Shown here: piece after piece, positions 23,101 through 33,443 of the stretch | How positions within the stretch are numbered: position 1 is the first letter of the stretch | Layout of the letters: each line of letters starts with the position of its first letter | Assembly: GCA_039545355.1 (NCBI GenBank) | Contig: BCJJ01000015.1 | Span: forward strand, 930,001 to 994,000 | Length of the DNA stretch: 64,000 nt | Direction: 5' to 3' | Origin: Trichosporon coremiiforme | Taxonomy: Eukaryota; Basidiomycota; Tremellomycetes; Trichosporonales; Trichosporonaceae | Made by a program: the position numbers and the translations under genes | Notes under the pieces: generated by a model | Databases searched by the model: none | Told to the model about the DNA's origin: nothing | Seen by the model: the letters and a program-made list of their open reading frames with translations, nothing else

Positions 23101-26021
23101 TTGGTCTTATGGGGATATGGAAACAGGTGTTGTGTACTTGCAGAAGTGGGACGGACAGCTCGGTAAGAGCCACAGCAGCCGGACGAGCCGCGAGATTCAC
23201 GGGGTGTAAAATGGGTAATGCGGATAAGTTTAATCATGATCCTGAGTTCCTGGGACCTTAGAGCCGGGTTGCCTCTGGCTGGCGACAACGGCCAAACGGG
23301 GCGTTTACGGATCCTGCGATCCTGGGAGGGTAAGCACAATTGCCCTTCCAGCTGATCTGCAGTCCGCCTCCGGACTCCCACAGTCGTGTACGTTCCTGCT
23401 GTCCATCGGACAGTCGCAGTGTTGCTTGACGCCACTCCCCTTCATCCGCGTTTGAGCCACATGCCCTACCAAGATCCAGGACGTGTTACGCTCAGAAGGG
23501 AGCCTCGCTTTGATCATGTGTGAGCGCTCAGCGCTCCCGTGTGGGCCCACTCCACCGAGACTGAGTCTGCTCGGCGACAACGCGAGGGCAGCTAGGTGGG
23601 CATCGATCGGTGTGAGTGCCGGTTGTGCTGCCCGATGGAGTATCGTGCCGGGTTGACATCATCCCCTCCGAGACCGGCTAGTGTGGTCTGCACGTGCGCG
23701 CAAACATTCCCATCGGTCTCAGGCAGTTCTCACATGACGAAGGGTTGCCGAACTTGCGGCTCGTGGTCGTACGGGTGTGAGAGTGGCATGTGCGAAGCAC
23801 AACTGTGTACGACGGTATCACTAGCGCAAGCGAGCAGCTCGGTACGAAGCTGTGATCGGAGGACCCGCGGTCGGAATGTCGCCTGTCGCTGCTTGCTGCG
23901 TAAGCATCGTTCGAGTCCTGTGTTTAGACGCAGTGACGATCACGCTTGTTCGACTCCGCGGTAGCCTAGAATCTCGGAACACACGAACATTAGAGACGTC
24001 GAGGATCCACAACTGCCTCCCAGGCGTGCATTGCACCTAGACCGTTCCCAAACGCTCGCACACTAGCCGGATAGAGCAGGTGTCCGAACTCTTGTTTCAG
24101 CTCTGGTTGTGGGGCTCTGCTCGTTATAATGAGCGCGGAAGCTCTCAGTGGCAACGTAAAGCCCATTTTGGTGTGGGTTGCGATTAACAGTCCTCGTGGC
24201 ATTTGTGGCCCAGCCTGGGCCGCTGCAGCTCAGCGAAGCTCACGAGCCGCGGAGCCGAGGGCCAGAGTTGTCCGGAGCCAGCTCGCATGCAGATTAGCAG
24301 GATTCTGCAGCGATTCAGTCATTACATCACCATTCGGGCGCGAGCCGCTCCGAGGACGTTGTGGGTGGCCCACTCCCGCGATACCGTCACTTACGTGACT
24401 GCCTTTATGTTTGGTTCCCGCTTTCGTGTTCTCTGCCCGATGCGCGTGGGCCCAATCTCTGACCTCTGATCAACTGGCCTCCACTCTCCCACTCTGTCTG
24501 CCGGTTCCGCTGGCAGCAGAATGCAATATCCGAAAGTACCAAGCACAAGATTAGACTCAAAGACAGGCGATGCATACATGAACGGGTGCGATGTCCGTCG
24601 GGCAAGCCGGTCCAGTGAGACATCATTAGTCGCCGTTAGAGTTTCTGGCGCACGCCAAGGTGCAAGCTTTGAGCTACGACGTCTGTCTGCTTGCCAGTAT
24701 CAGTTAGGCTGGTAGTGTCGAGTCCATGGGGACGGTTCTGGCTTATGATCGTAGCCTCTACATCGTCTGATCCACAAAATCCAATGTTTGCCTCTGTGGA
24801 GAGGGAACAATTGACGCGGAACACACCCACATGACAGAAGTCAACATGCCTGTTCTGCGTCAGTCTGTGTCTGGGAAACAATTCATGCCAATGTGCCGCC
24901 GCGTGGGCTAAGCACTCGCTTCGCGCTAGTCTGGGAGTTGTTGAGAAGTTGTACGGCAGCCTTTGGCGTTTGCGTCGTCTTGGCATCAAGAGAGCCGGTC
25001 GCATACCGCTCGTCACCGGTCGGTGCTGGTCGAGTATGTGTGAGGCAACCAGCCAAGCGGTCGGCGAGTTATCCGGCTGAAAGAGATCGAACGGGACGAT
25101 GGCATCTGCCTGTGCGGCTACGGCTCTGGATAGAGGTCTGTGCTTTGCCGCAGACGAGAGGAGCCGTACCCCTCCTATTTTTGCCTCCAGACGCTCCTCT
25201 CCACTGGAGACGGAGGCAGCCAGGCCGGCCCTGGTCGTGCGGTTCTCTCGGGCGATGAATTGACAAAGAGTTCTGAGACGATTCATCAGCGAGGAACGCA
25301 GACAGGAAAGAGCCCAAGGAAGAGTCAGGTAGCACCCCGGAAGTGGACGCTTTTCGCCTTGCAGCATCCATGTCGGCCAGGCACGACTGTCATGTCATCT
25401 GGCGATAGCGGGCGACTTGACGTAACCCGAATCAATTATTTCAACGTTCCCATCTGGACGAGGAAAGCAGGTGCGGTATACGGCACAGACCAGCTGGGCT
25501 GGATCCAGCTCGGATCAAGTACGCCTTGCTCACGGCTCACTTACGGCTCGTTCACTATCGGAGCGCCACCGATGGGGACCGCTGACCGTATCGGATCTGA
25601 GGACGGTGTGGTCATGAGGCAGAGGCTGCAGGAACCTGCGAGGCTCCTACCGGGGACAGTCATCAGGCCAGAGGAGGCGATATCCTGGGGAGAGAAGTGG
25701 GCCGCAACGGGCATCGAATCTGAGGATGCTCAGGTGTGCCCCCGGTCGTCTTGAGGTCACCTGCGGGATCAGGCAAGAACGAGGTGAGGATACCCGATAT
25801 CCGGGGGAAGACAGGTGTGACTCTGCCGCGGAACGAGTTCGGGGACCAAGTGGCCGTTGGAGTTGTTGCTGGTGTTGCGCCTCCTGTGGAGGAAGAGCAG
25901 AGAATTATGATGAGGCAATGGCTTCGAGCAGGAGGAAAAACAGAGGCGTCTTGTTGTGGTCCTCTACTCTTCGCCGTGTTGATCATCTCTCGTCATCCTC
26001 GAGTCCGACCTCAGATTCGTG

Positions 26022-26028
26022 TATAAAA
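26022..26028 (+). promoter_or_regulatory. TATA box of the secreted-protein gene
   Basis: TATAAAA lies 84-90 bp upstream of the ATG at 26112. It is the clearest TATA box in the window and fits a strongly inducible or highly expressed small secreted protein. A CT-rich leader follows. Confidence 0.65.
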
Positions 26029-26111
26029 ATGGCGCCTCTGGCGTCCTCAATCCCTATCCAGCAACAACTTCTTCCTTCTCTTCCCTTCCTCTCTTCCACT
26101 TCAACACGGCA

Positions 26112-26868
26112 ATGAAGTTCCTCTCTCTCCTGGCTCTTGCGGGCTTTGCCTCCGCGGGAACCCTTAAGGTCAAGCGCGATGACATCGACGCTTCGGGCGA
26201 GCTTATCCTCGACTCTCTCGCCCCCAACTCTAAGTTCACGATCGACGGCAAGCAATACGTCTCCAAGGGCGTTGAGCAGGGCACGAACGTGACCGTCTTT
26301 CAGAGCGGTGGTTCCTACTACTCGCTCGAGTTCGCGCAGGGCCCCAAGGTCGACAACATCATGGTCGGCGCCAACGGTGTTTGCGAGGGCTGCCGCGAGG
26401 ACGCCGGTTCGTCGATCATCCAGAACGACAACCAGGTCATGGAGCGCGACGGCGTCGACCCCGTCGACCATGAGAAGCGCTTCTTCTTCCTGACTCTTAT
26501 TGCGGGTATCATCAACTTCAAGCTCAGGCTCGTCAACAACGTCGTCTCCCACTTCACCTACGGCTGCTTCAGGAACTACTACCCCCCCGATCTACATTCA
26601 CCGCCCCCACGGCGGCGGCCACGGCCACAACTGGTGCGGTGTTGACCACAATGGCTACATCCACTGGCCTAACGTCCACATCGGTTGCCAGAACGGTCTC
26701 GGTGGTCACTACGTCGGTTGCACCGACGGCGGCATGCAGCTCTGGCAGTGGGGTGACGGCTCCATCTGCCCCATCTACGTCCGCCGCGGCCGTCGCCACA
26801 ACGGCTGGAGCAACGGCCGCTACCACAACTGGTGGTACCGCTCGCTTGAGGATGGCTCTGAGGAGTAA
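26112..26868 (+). CDS. Small secreted Kex2-type preproprotein, frame interrupted
   Basis: Unknown protein. The ATG at 26112 starts a signal peptide (MKFLSLLALAGFASA). The dibasic site KVKR lies a few residues after it and a second, DHEKR, near residue 125; both are Kex2-type cleavage sites. The region between them is acidic with a CEGC pair. The C-terminal part is rich in Gly, His, Trp, Tyr and Asn (for example HGGGHGHNWCG and NGRYHNWWYR), with four cysteines, and lies in the +1 frame relative to the start. Two joins are possible. A 67-nt intron at 26506-26572 (donor GTATCA, acceptor TTCAG) gives 229 residues. Alternatively, one C too many in the C7 run at 26582-26588 gives 251 residues. The donor is not the local consensus, so I cannot choose. 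It could be an effector, hormone-like peptide or wall protein; no family was recognised. Confidence 0.7.
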
Positions 26869-28123
26869 GCTTCGGCATGGAGCGCAGCGCCTAGTACCCG
26901 ACTTCGGTGTCCGGATCAGTCTGCAGCACCCTGGCCCCCGGCTTCGAACATAGACGCATGTACAAACAACCCCAACCATATCATTTCATGGCCGCCTCGA
27001 GTTGCCCTCCGGCAGCCAACGGCGGCCGCTGTAGGACAGTTCCAAACAGTACTTGATTGTAACAATTCTAACAATTCTTTAATACTACCTGCTGCATCTT
27101 GCTCGCATCGGACTGACGCCGTGCATACCAACGTGCTGAAAGGAAGGGAATTCAGAATATTCCGAGTCATTATATCCGAGAACGATGGAAGCGTTTAAGC
27201 TTAAGTTTTGCTGTGTCAAATGTCTCAGCACGCGAGACCTGTATACAGTTAAGCGCACTTTCGGGTCCCAAGGCACGCACGGTGAGTGGCGGGGTCTTGC
27301 AGCCCGCGCCGGTTTGCAACTGGCTAGAAGTTCCGACGAATGCATGCATTGCTTCCAAGATGCAGGAACCAGGGGACGGATGAGATGAATGCGACATGCA
27401 TCCAGCCCCGATCGTCCCTCGGGTCAGGGTAGAGTGATGTTCTGAAGTCCGAAGTCAGTCGGATGGGCGTCTTCTTACCACACGTATGACAAGTTGGGTT
27501 AGGCACTACTGGGCTTCAGATGTACCACAACACTGGAACCTGGGTACATTGAGGTGCTCGCATCAATGAAGTTTACAGTGACAGTGTCTTCAATTCGGAT
27601 TGACAACCGCCTGGCCGGTCAGGTCGCACCATTCTCGAGCGTGGCAATCGCGCCAAAGCCTGTTGACGCCGGTCAACTTGTCACTCTCCAACCTGTCAAC
27701 AGATTGACGCTGTCAACATCATGCCAACATGTCCTCATCCCCATCTCTGTCAACAAATTGACGCTGTCAACATCTGTTGACTTCTCTGGTCGTAAGACGA
27801 TTTATACCTATCCTGTTTCCCTGGGATTGGGTATCGAGATCGTAAGACCGCCTTTGCTAGATCCAAGCTTTCTCACGGGTGCACACCACCGTTGGGCCGT
27901 TGTTCTATCTGTTCTGTTTTCTTGGGTTGCGTCGAGGTCGGAGACACGCTTCGCTACCTTCAACGTTTCCCATGGGTGCCCACCATCACAGAGTCGACGC
28001 GGTTACTGCCACCGGCAGCTTGGACACCTGATCCTGCGACCCTCCGTGAAATGACCTCGACCGTAGAGTAGTGAACCCAATCTTCATATCATACACGAAT
28101 TATTCATCTCTATAGATCGAACC
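26869..28123. other. Convergent spacer with GTCAA-motif cluster
   Basis: 1,255 bp between the 3' ends of the secreted-protein gene and the zinc-cluster factor gene. It holds the two 3' UTRs and the GTCAA/TTGAC motif cluster listed separately. Short open frames (27554-28054 and others) look like chance. Confidence 0.5.
27600..27781. promoter_or_regulatory. Dense cluster of GTCAA/TTGAC motifs with a 28-bp direct repeat
   Basis: Ten GTCAA or TTGAC pentamers lie at 27600-27781, nine of them within 119 bp (27663-27781). A 28-base unit is repeated at 27693-27720 and 27747-27774 with one mismatch. At 27766-27781 GTCAACA and TGTTGAC face each other around two bases. Several copies read GTCAACA, a variant of the forkhead consensus. 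The site lies between two convergent genes, so its target is unclear; it may belong to an unannotated transcript or act at a distance. Confidence 0.55.
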
Positions 28124-31100
28124 CTACATCTGCTGCTGCCCGCCCATGCCCTGTCCGCCTTGTCCTCCATTCGCGGCCTGAGCCTGCGCATGTTGCACGT
28201 TGACATCGCCCTGATGTCCCAGCCAGGGCATAAAGTTCCACGGCTGCTGCCGTTCCCTCTCGCTCGGGAGGCCGGCATAGAACCCGCTGTTGGATCCAAT
28301 GCCTCCAAACGTGCCCAGGCCTTGTGGGCCCGCACCCCGCAGCAGCGAGGTCCAGAAGTCCGGTGCTGGCGCTTGGTCACCTGGGTTGCCGGCGATCATG
28401 TCAAAGTTCGCGACGGCGAAACCCATGCTGTGCAGGTTATCGGCGTCAAAAAATTCGGGGAAGATCGTCTCGCCAGCCGCGTTCGTTGGTGGTGCGCCCA
28501 GGTTCGGGTTTATCAGCGACGCGACGTTCTGGGCTGTTGGGGGGACGGCGGCAGCCGTTGGCGGCGCAGTGGTAGTGGTCGGTGCAGGTTGTTGAGGCGC
28601 AGAGGTCTGAGCTGGCGAGCCGGAGGCTGAAGCCGTACTGCCATACGGCACAGTGCCCTGGGAACCGTTGTTGAAGGACCAGATGAAAGGCGGTGTCGGC
28701 GGGCCCGGGGGCGCGTTCGCCGGGTCATAGTTGGAGGAAGGCGAGGCAAAGTTAGACCCGCTGCGGCCAATCTCGCTCTGCAGCTTCGCCTCGAGCACAG
28801 CGGCTGGCCACGGGGCAACGTCCGGCGCGCCCGGCGTCGTGCTGACGGGCGGCTCGACGTCCTCGTACCCTCGCTTCGGGGGCAGTCCGCCGAGCGCCTC
28901 GGGCATGTCGCCGGTCGACTCGCGCGCAATCTCCGTAATGAGGTCGGTCATCTTGCCCGCCTGGCGGTACGTGAGCTCCATCTCCTTCATGGCTGCGATG
29001 ACGCGCTTCACATCGTTCAGGCACCGTTGGCGCTCCTGCTCCCGCTGCCGGACGGCGTACACATTCATGAGCAGCACGATCGCGGCCGTGCCCGCCGGCA
29101 GAGCAAACGAGATCGACATCGCGTGCCCCGGCAACCGGCCGAGCTGGCGCCCGCGCCGCAGCACCGCGTCCAGCACGTTGCTGATTGAGCGCGCAGCGTT
29201 CGAGCAGATCGCGAGCGACGGGAAGCCGACAGATTCCGGGTGCTTGCGCGTCGGAATGAACGGCCGGTGGATCAAGATCTGCACGTAGTAGTAGTGCGCG
29301 TACAGGACCGCCGAGTGCTCGAACAGTCGCGGGTCCGACCGCGTCGGGTCCCAGCGCAGGTTGTCCGGCACCGAGTCGGCCCAGGCGTTCAGCGCACTGT
29401 CGAGCTCGACGACGATCGCGCGCTGGTCCGGCCCGTGCTCTGGCAGCTTGTTCACGGCGTAGATTGTGCGCAGCGCCGCGCCGAGCACATGGTCCAGCTT
29501 GAGCAGATGCGTGAACGCCGTGACGGCCGGGTCGGGGGTGAGCCCCGGCGGCTGGCGGAAGTCCTTCTCCGGGTCGCCCGTGTCCCAGTACTCGTCGTCG
29601 ACAGGGATGGGGTAGTCAGCGTCAAAGTCGGAATCTTGGATCGCGACGGAACGGCCGATAGCCGAACAGCTGAGGCGGTCAAAGTGATACAGACACCAGA
29701 AGGCGCGGTTGTACAGCGCCCTGTCGATGGGGTTGGTCAGGAGCATGGTGGAGCGGACGTGGATACCGATCTCCTGTGCCATGCGCAGACCGCTGCCGGC
29801 GACAAGCCACGCGAGATGGGGAACGGCGCTACCGTTCATGAAGAGGCACACGAGCACCGTAGTCTGCAGGTCGAGCAGCGAGGGCCCTTGCAGCCACGAG
29901 CGACCCATCTTGATGACGGCGCGGAGGTAGTTCCAGCCAGCCGAGTACTTGAGCGTGCCGTCGCGGTCGTTGCGCAGGCGATCCTGGCCCTCGGGCGTCG
30001 TCGCGACCTCGGTCGGCCAGTACACGCGCTCATCGTCGACGTAGCGCGCGCCGTTTGCAAACACGAGCAAACACATCTTGGCGAACTCGGCGTTCGTGCG
30101 CCACAGGCCAGACTGGTACTGCCGCTGGAAGATGACGCGGTTCAGTAACGGCATGTGCGTGTTCGTGTGGTCAAAGTAACCGTCGATCAGGCGACCCGCA
30201 AGGTCCTCGTCCGGCCACACCGAGTAGTCGACGGGCTTGACCGACTCGGTCGCGATCACCTTCTCCCACTCGGGCACCATCCAGTATTCTGGGCGCTTGA
30301 CGGCAGTCAGGCGGTCGAAGAACGTGGCGTCCGCCTCGTTGTACTTCAGCTCGTTGACTATCCTGACGAGGTGCGCGCCGGAAGCCTTGCCGTGGAAGCG
30401 GAACGCGTCGTGGTCGCGAATGTTGAGCTTGACCATGGCGTGAGCGATACGCGCCTGCTCGCGTGCCTCGTCCTCGTCCTCTGGCGGGCGGTGCGGGTCG
30501 CGCTCGTACGTCTTCCACGGCGCAGGGCCGAGCACGCGCGGCGAAATGTGCCCTCCGCCGACACCGTTCGGTGGCGTCGCGGCCAGCTCGCTGATATTTT
30601 TCATCGCCGGGAACGGCGGGACGCCCAGTGACCGCAGCGTCTCCTGGTACGACGACAGCTCAAATTCTTCTCGGTCCGGCATCGGACCGATCGTCTCGCT
30701 GATGTCGATCGCAGGGTTCAGCTGGTTCACAAGACGCTCGAGGCGGGCGCACCGCTGCTCGAGCGTGTCGATGTAACCTTTCGGCGGACCCCGGCGCTTC
30801 GCCGCCTCGACGTAGGTGCAGTCGAGGTTGTACTCCTGGCAGTTGGCGCACTTGGCGTTTGACTGCGAGTTCATCGGTCCCTCACATCGGATCTTCTTTC
30901 TGTAGGTTAGCTACGAGCTGAGGCAACCAGCGAGCGAAAGGGGAGGTAGACCGGAGTGGTACAGGTCTCACGCCCGCAGGCGGCAGCTGAAGGATGTTCT
31001 GGGTGCTCTCCCAGAAGGGCGGCTACCATAACGGAAGATCAAGTAAACGCTCGCTCAGCAGCACGGACATATCTTCAGGCTGTCGGGCAGTGCGCAATCA

Positions 31101-31859
31101 GATAAAGCGAGGCGGTGCACTCGTGAGGACACTGGTGCCCGTGCGTGTCCATACCATACGCGCGCGTAATCGTCACTTATGCCGCGGGTCGCGCGACCTG
31201 AAACGCTCCCCGCACACACAGAGACACACGGACGCACGGCATCCCAACATGTTGCAGAATGCCAAACGCCAGCGCCACGATAGCAGCCACAAGGGAAGGA
31301 GGGCCGCGATAGGAAGATATGACGAGTGGCAGTCAGACCGGATGGCCGGCGGCGCTCACGCGCACATGCTGACACACACGTCCGCCGACGCGCAGTTGGC
31401 ACGAGTAACCGATAGATCTGCGGTTCCTGTGACACGACACCGAGGAAGACCCAATGGCAGCAGACTCGGCATGAGTTGCAGTCCGGTTACGCTGAGCAAA
31501 CTGATGGACAGCGAATCCGCGGCCGAACTGGATTGATCTCGGAGAAGACTCCGGCGGGGCCGGCGAGCGCAGTGCGCCCAACCTGCCCGACGAAGGGCAA
31601 ATCTGGCGGTGCAGAGCGTCAAACAATCCAAGGGGATCCTTGAAGCAGGGCAATGTAGACGAGATAGGGCAGAGGGGGGAGACTTTACTCACCTTCTGCA
31701 AACATCGCATGCTCTCAGCACTTTCCTCCGCTTAGCCTCGGCCTCAGCGGCGAGGTCGCTCTGGGACACGCGCTGAAACTGGGGTTTCAGCTCGAAGTCC
31801 TTGCGATACGCCGGCGAGCCCTTTGGGCGGGGGCTCGCCTCGGATCCCGGGGTCGACAT
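28124..31859 (-). CDS. Zn2Cys6 fungal transcription factor
   Basis: Fungal binuclear zinc-cluster regulator. Minus-strand exons are 31859-31693 and 30899-28124, giving 980 residues. The join is phase 2 and rebuilds the cluster ACDVCRRKKIRCEGP followed by CANCQEYNLDC, with the usual C-x2-C-x6-C-x(n)-C-x2-C-x6-C spacing, at about residues 51-80. A basic linker and a short leucine-rich coiled coil (LEQRCARLERLV) follow, as usual for dimerisation. The middle region carries the fungal-specific transcription factor domain (GYFDHTNTHMPLLNR). The C-terminus is Pro/Gln/Gly-rich and probably activating. The start chosen is the ATG at 31859 (MSTPGSEAS); the frame runs further upstream without another ATG. 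The 793-nt intron between the two arginines and the lysines of the cluster is the longest in the window. The target pathway is not inferable. Confidence 0.88.
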
Positions 31860-32242
31860 GGGCGAGGGTCGTGTAGTCGTGTGTCGGTGAGTAATCAAGG
31901 TTTGCCGAGGGGTCCCCGGTCACACTGATAGGGGTGGAATGGCGGTGTGCGCCGCGCGGCGCGGGGTTGACGGAGACGGGGTCGGGCAGAGGGGAGGAGA
32001 GGAAGGGACAGGTGATGGGCGAGGGGGAAGGAGGTTGGGCTGGGAGGAAGAAGGTGACGAAGTGACTGGTATCCGATCGGTGAACCCGAGGGCGCAAGGG
32101 TGGGATGGCCGAGCCGTGTGTCTCGCGTGGGTGTATGTGCTTGGCACGAGGTCGACCCCAGTCGTAGTCGTAGTGCAGTGCGGGGCCGGTCGACCTAGGG
32201 TGAGAGCGACGTTAGCGCGGGGTGTGGACGTGGGACGATGGA

Positions 32243-32283
32243 CGATGGTCGATGGTCGATGGTCGATGGTCGATGGTCGATGG
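32243..32283. repeat. 7-bp tandem repeat (CGATGGT), about six copies
   Basis: Five perfect CGATGGT units plus a partial sixth, located about 385 bp upstream of the zinc-cluster factor start codon. A microsatellite; the copy number is likely variable between strains. Confidence 0.85.
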
Positions 32284-32806
32284 ATGAAAGGATGGAGTGT
32301 CGTTGATAAAGCAAGGGATCGGAGCAGAATGATGGAGGGTTGAGGTTGAGGCTGGAACGATAGCCAGACCAGGCAGAGTCAGTCATATTCCAGAGAATTG
32401 CAGGGAACATTAGCCCTTCATGCCTGCTATGACAGCCTGGCCGCCGCCGTCGGTCTCCTCTGTCGGGGCCTGGCGGGCCTGGGGCCATGTGCACCCTCCC
32501 AGGTATCCAGATCGACGGCCAGTCAGAAGGGACGTATGCATGCGCAGTCCACAGCCCACAGCCCACATGCACGCTCGGCAACAGGCAACAACTGCCCACG
32601 AGCCAACGATGATGCGCCTCGCCCGGCTCCGGCATGCATGATCTCTCAGACCGGGGAGCCCTATACATTGGTCTGGCGCTCCAGTATCCGGTGTCCTACG
32701 CTGGAGCCGCCGCAACGACGAATAAAGCGACGGAACCAAATCTTCCAGCTTCTGCGGCGATCAGCCCATAGCTAAAGGTATGCCCTTCGGCCTTCCCTAA
32801 GCAGCC

Positions 32807-32861
32807 AGCACCCAGGAAGCACCCAGGAAGCACCCAGGAAGCACCCAGGAAGCAGCCAGGA
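32807..32861. repeat. 11-bp tandem repeat (AGCACCCAGGA), five copies
   Basis: Four perfect units followed by one with AGCAGCC. An intergenic minisatellite with no evident function. Confidence 0.85.
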
Positions 32862-33279
32862 AGCCTCGGGCCGTGCCCCGCACCCTTACTTTCAGGCGAC
32901 TCGACTTTTTTCTGCACTCGCGACCCAGCCAGTGGCCAGTCCCCAGCCTGCATGGCTAGTCAGTTTCGGTACCGACTGTCCGTCTGACGTTTCATCATTT
33001 TGTCATGCCCCGTCTTGCTCTAGCCTCTAATCAATGACGATGCCATTCATGGTCTCGTGACATGTCTACAACACTGGGGTTATGTCTATCCACATGCTAT
33101 CCCTTCTCGTTTCTATGCAATCTTCAAAACATCATCTGCATCTAAACCTGCTTGCGCTCGGGCCAGAGTACCTGAGCATACCTCGGCCTCGGTCTCCCGG
33201 GATTCCCGACTCTGGCCGGTCCGCCCCCGGCGGCCCTCGGCCTCCTCCCATCGGCCCAAGAAATGCCCGTCGAGCCAAA

Positions 33280-33320
33280 GCCAGCCAGCCAGCCAGTCAG
33301 CCAGTCAGCCAATCAGCCAG
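33280..33320. repeat. Interrupted CAGC/CAGT tetranucleotide repeat
   Basis: A run of GCCA, GTCA and ATCA units alternating over about 40 bases, shortly downstream of the NAK kinase stop codon. Probably slippage-derived. Confidence 0.75.
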
Positions 33321-33443
33321 TATACGCGTCTGCGTCCTCGCTGACACACGACGTAGCGTCATATGTCCGTCTTTGCGACCTGGCACTTCGATCGAGCTCT
33401 GCCCCTGCCGAACTATGCACCGAGGTCAGGACCAACTGAAAGC

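Larger units (their letters stand above)
18216..26010. other. Long gene-free, lower-GC region
   Basis: Nearly 8 kb between the MET5 leader and the secreted-protein gene, with no open frame that resembles a protein. The longest (24636-25367, minus) has no recognisable domain and contains many rare codons. GC is visibly lower than in the genes: a sampled 60-base line at 22021 is 50% GC, against 67% for a line inside NUP155. Stop codons are frequent in all frames. Consensus-like splice signals occur singly (for example GTGAGT after 20220 and 21367, and GCTGACTTCCCGCAG near 22930), so spliced non-coding transcripts are possible. No LTR, transposase, tRNA or tandem array was found. It could be a regulatory or lncRNA locus, a centromere-like block or a decayed element. 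Confidence 0.5.
31860..33443. other. Repeat-bearing intergenic spacer
   Basis: 1,584 bp holding the promoter of the zinc-cluster factor and the 3' region of the NAK kinase gene. It contains three short tandem repeats, listed separately. No open frame here resembles a known protein, and no RNA gene was recognised. Confidence 0.5.

Noticed and set aside
24636..25367. 243-codon minus frame in the gene-free block
   Set aside because: Longest frame there, but it has no domain, mixed rare codons, no splice partners and no promoter signal; consistent with chance in about 8 kb.
30994..31536. 180-codon plus frame inside the intron of the zinc-cluster gene
   Set aside because: Antisense to an intron, basic low-complexity translation, no start or splice context.
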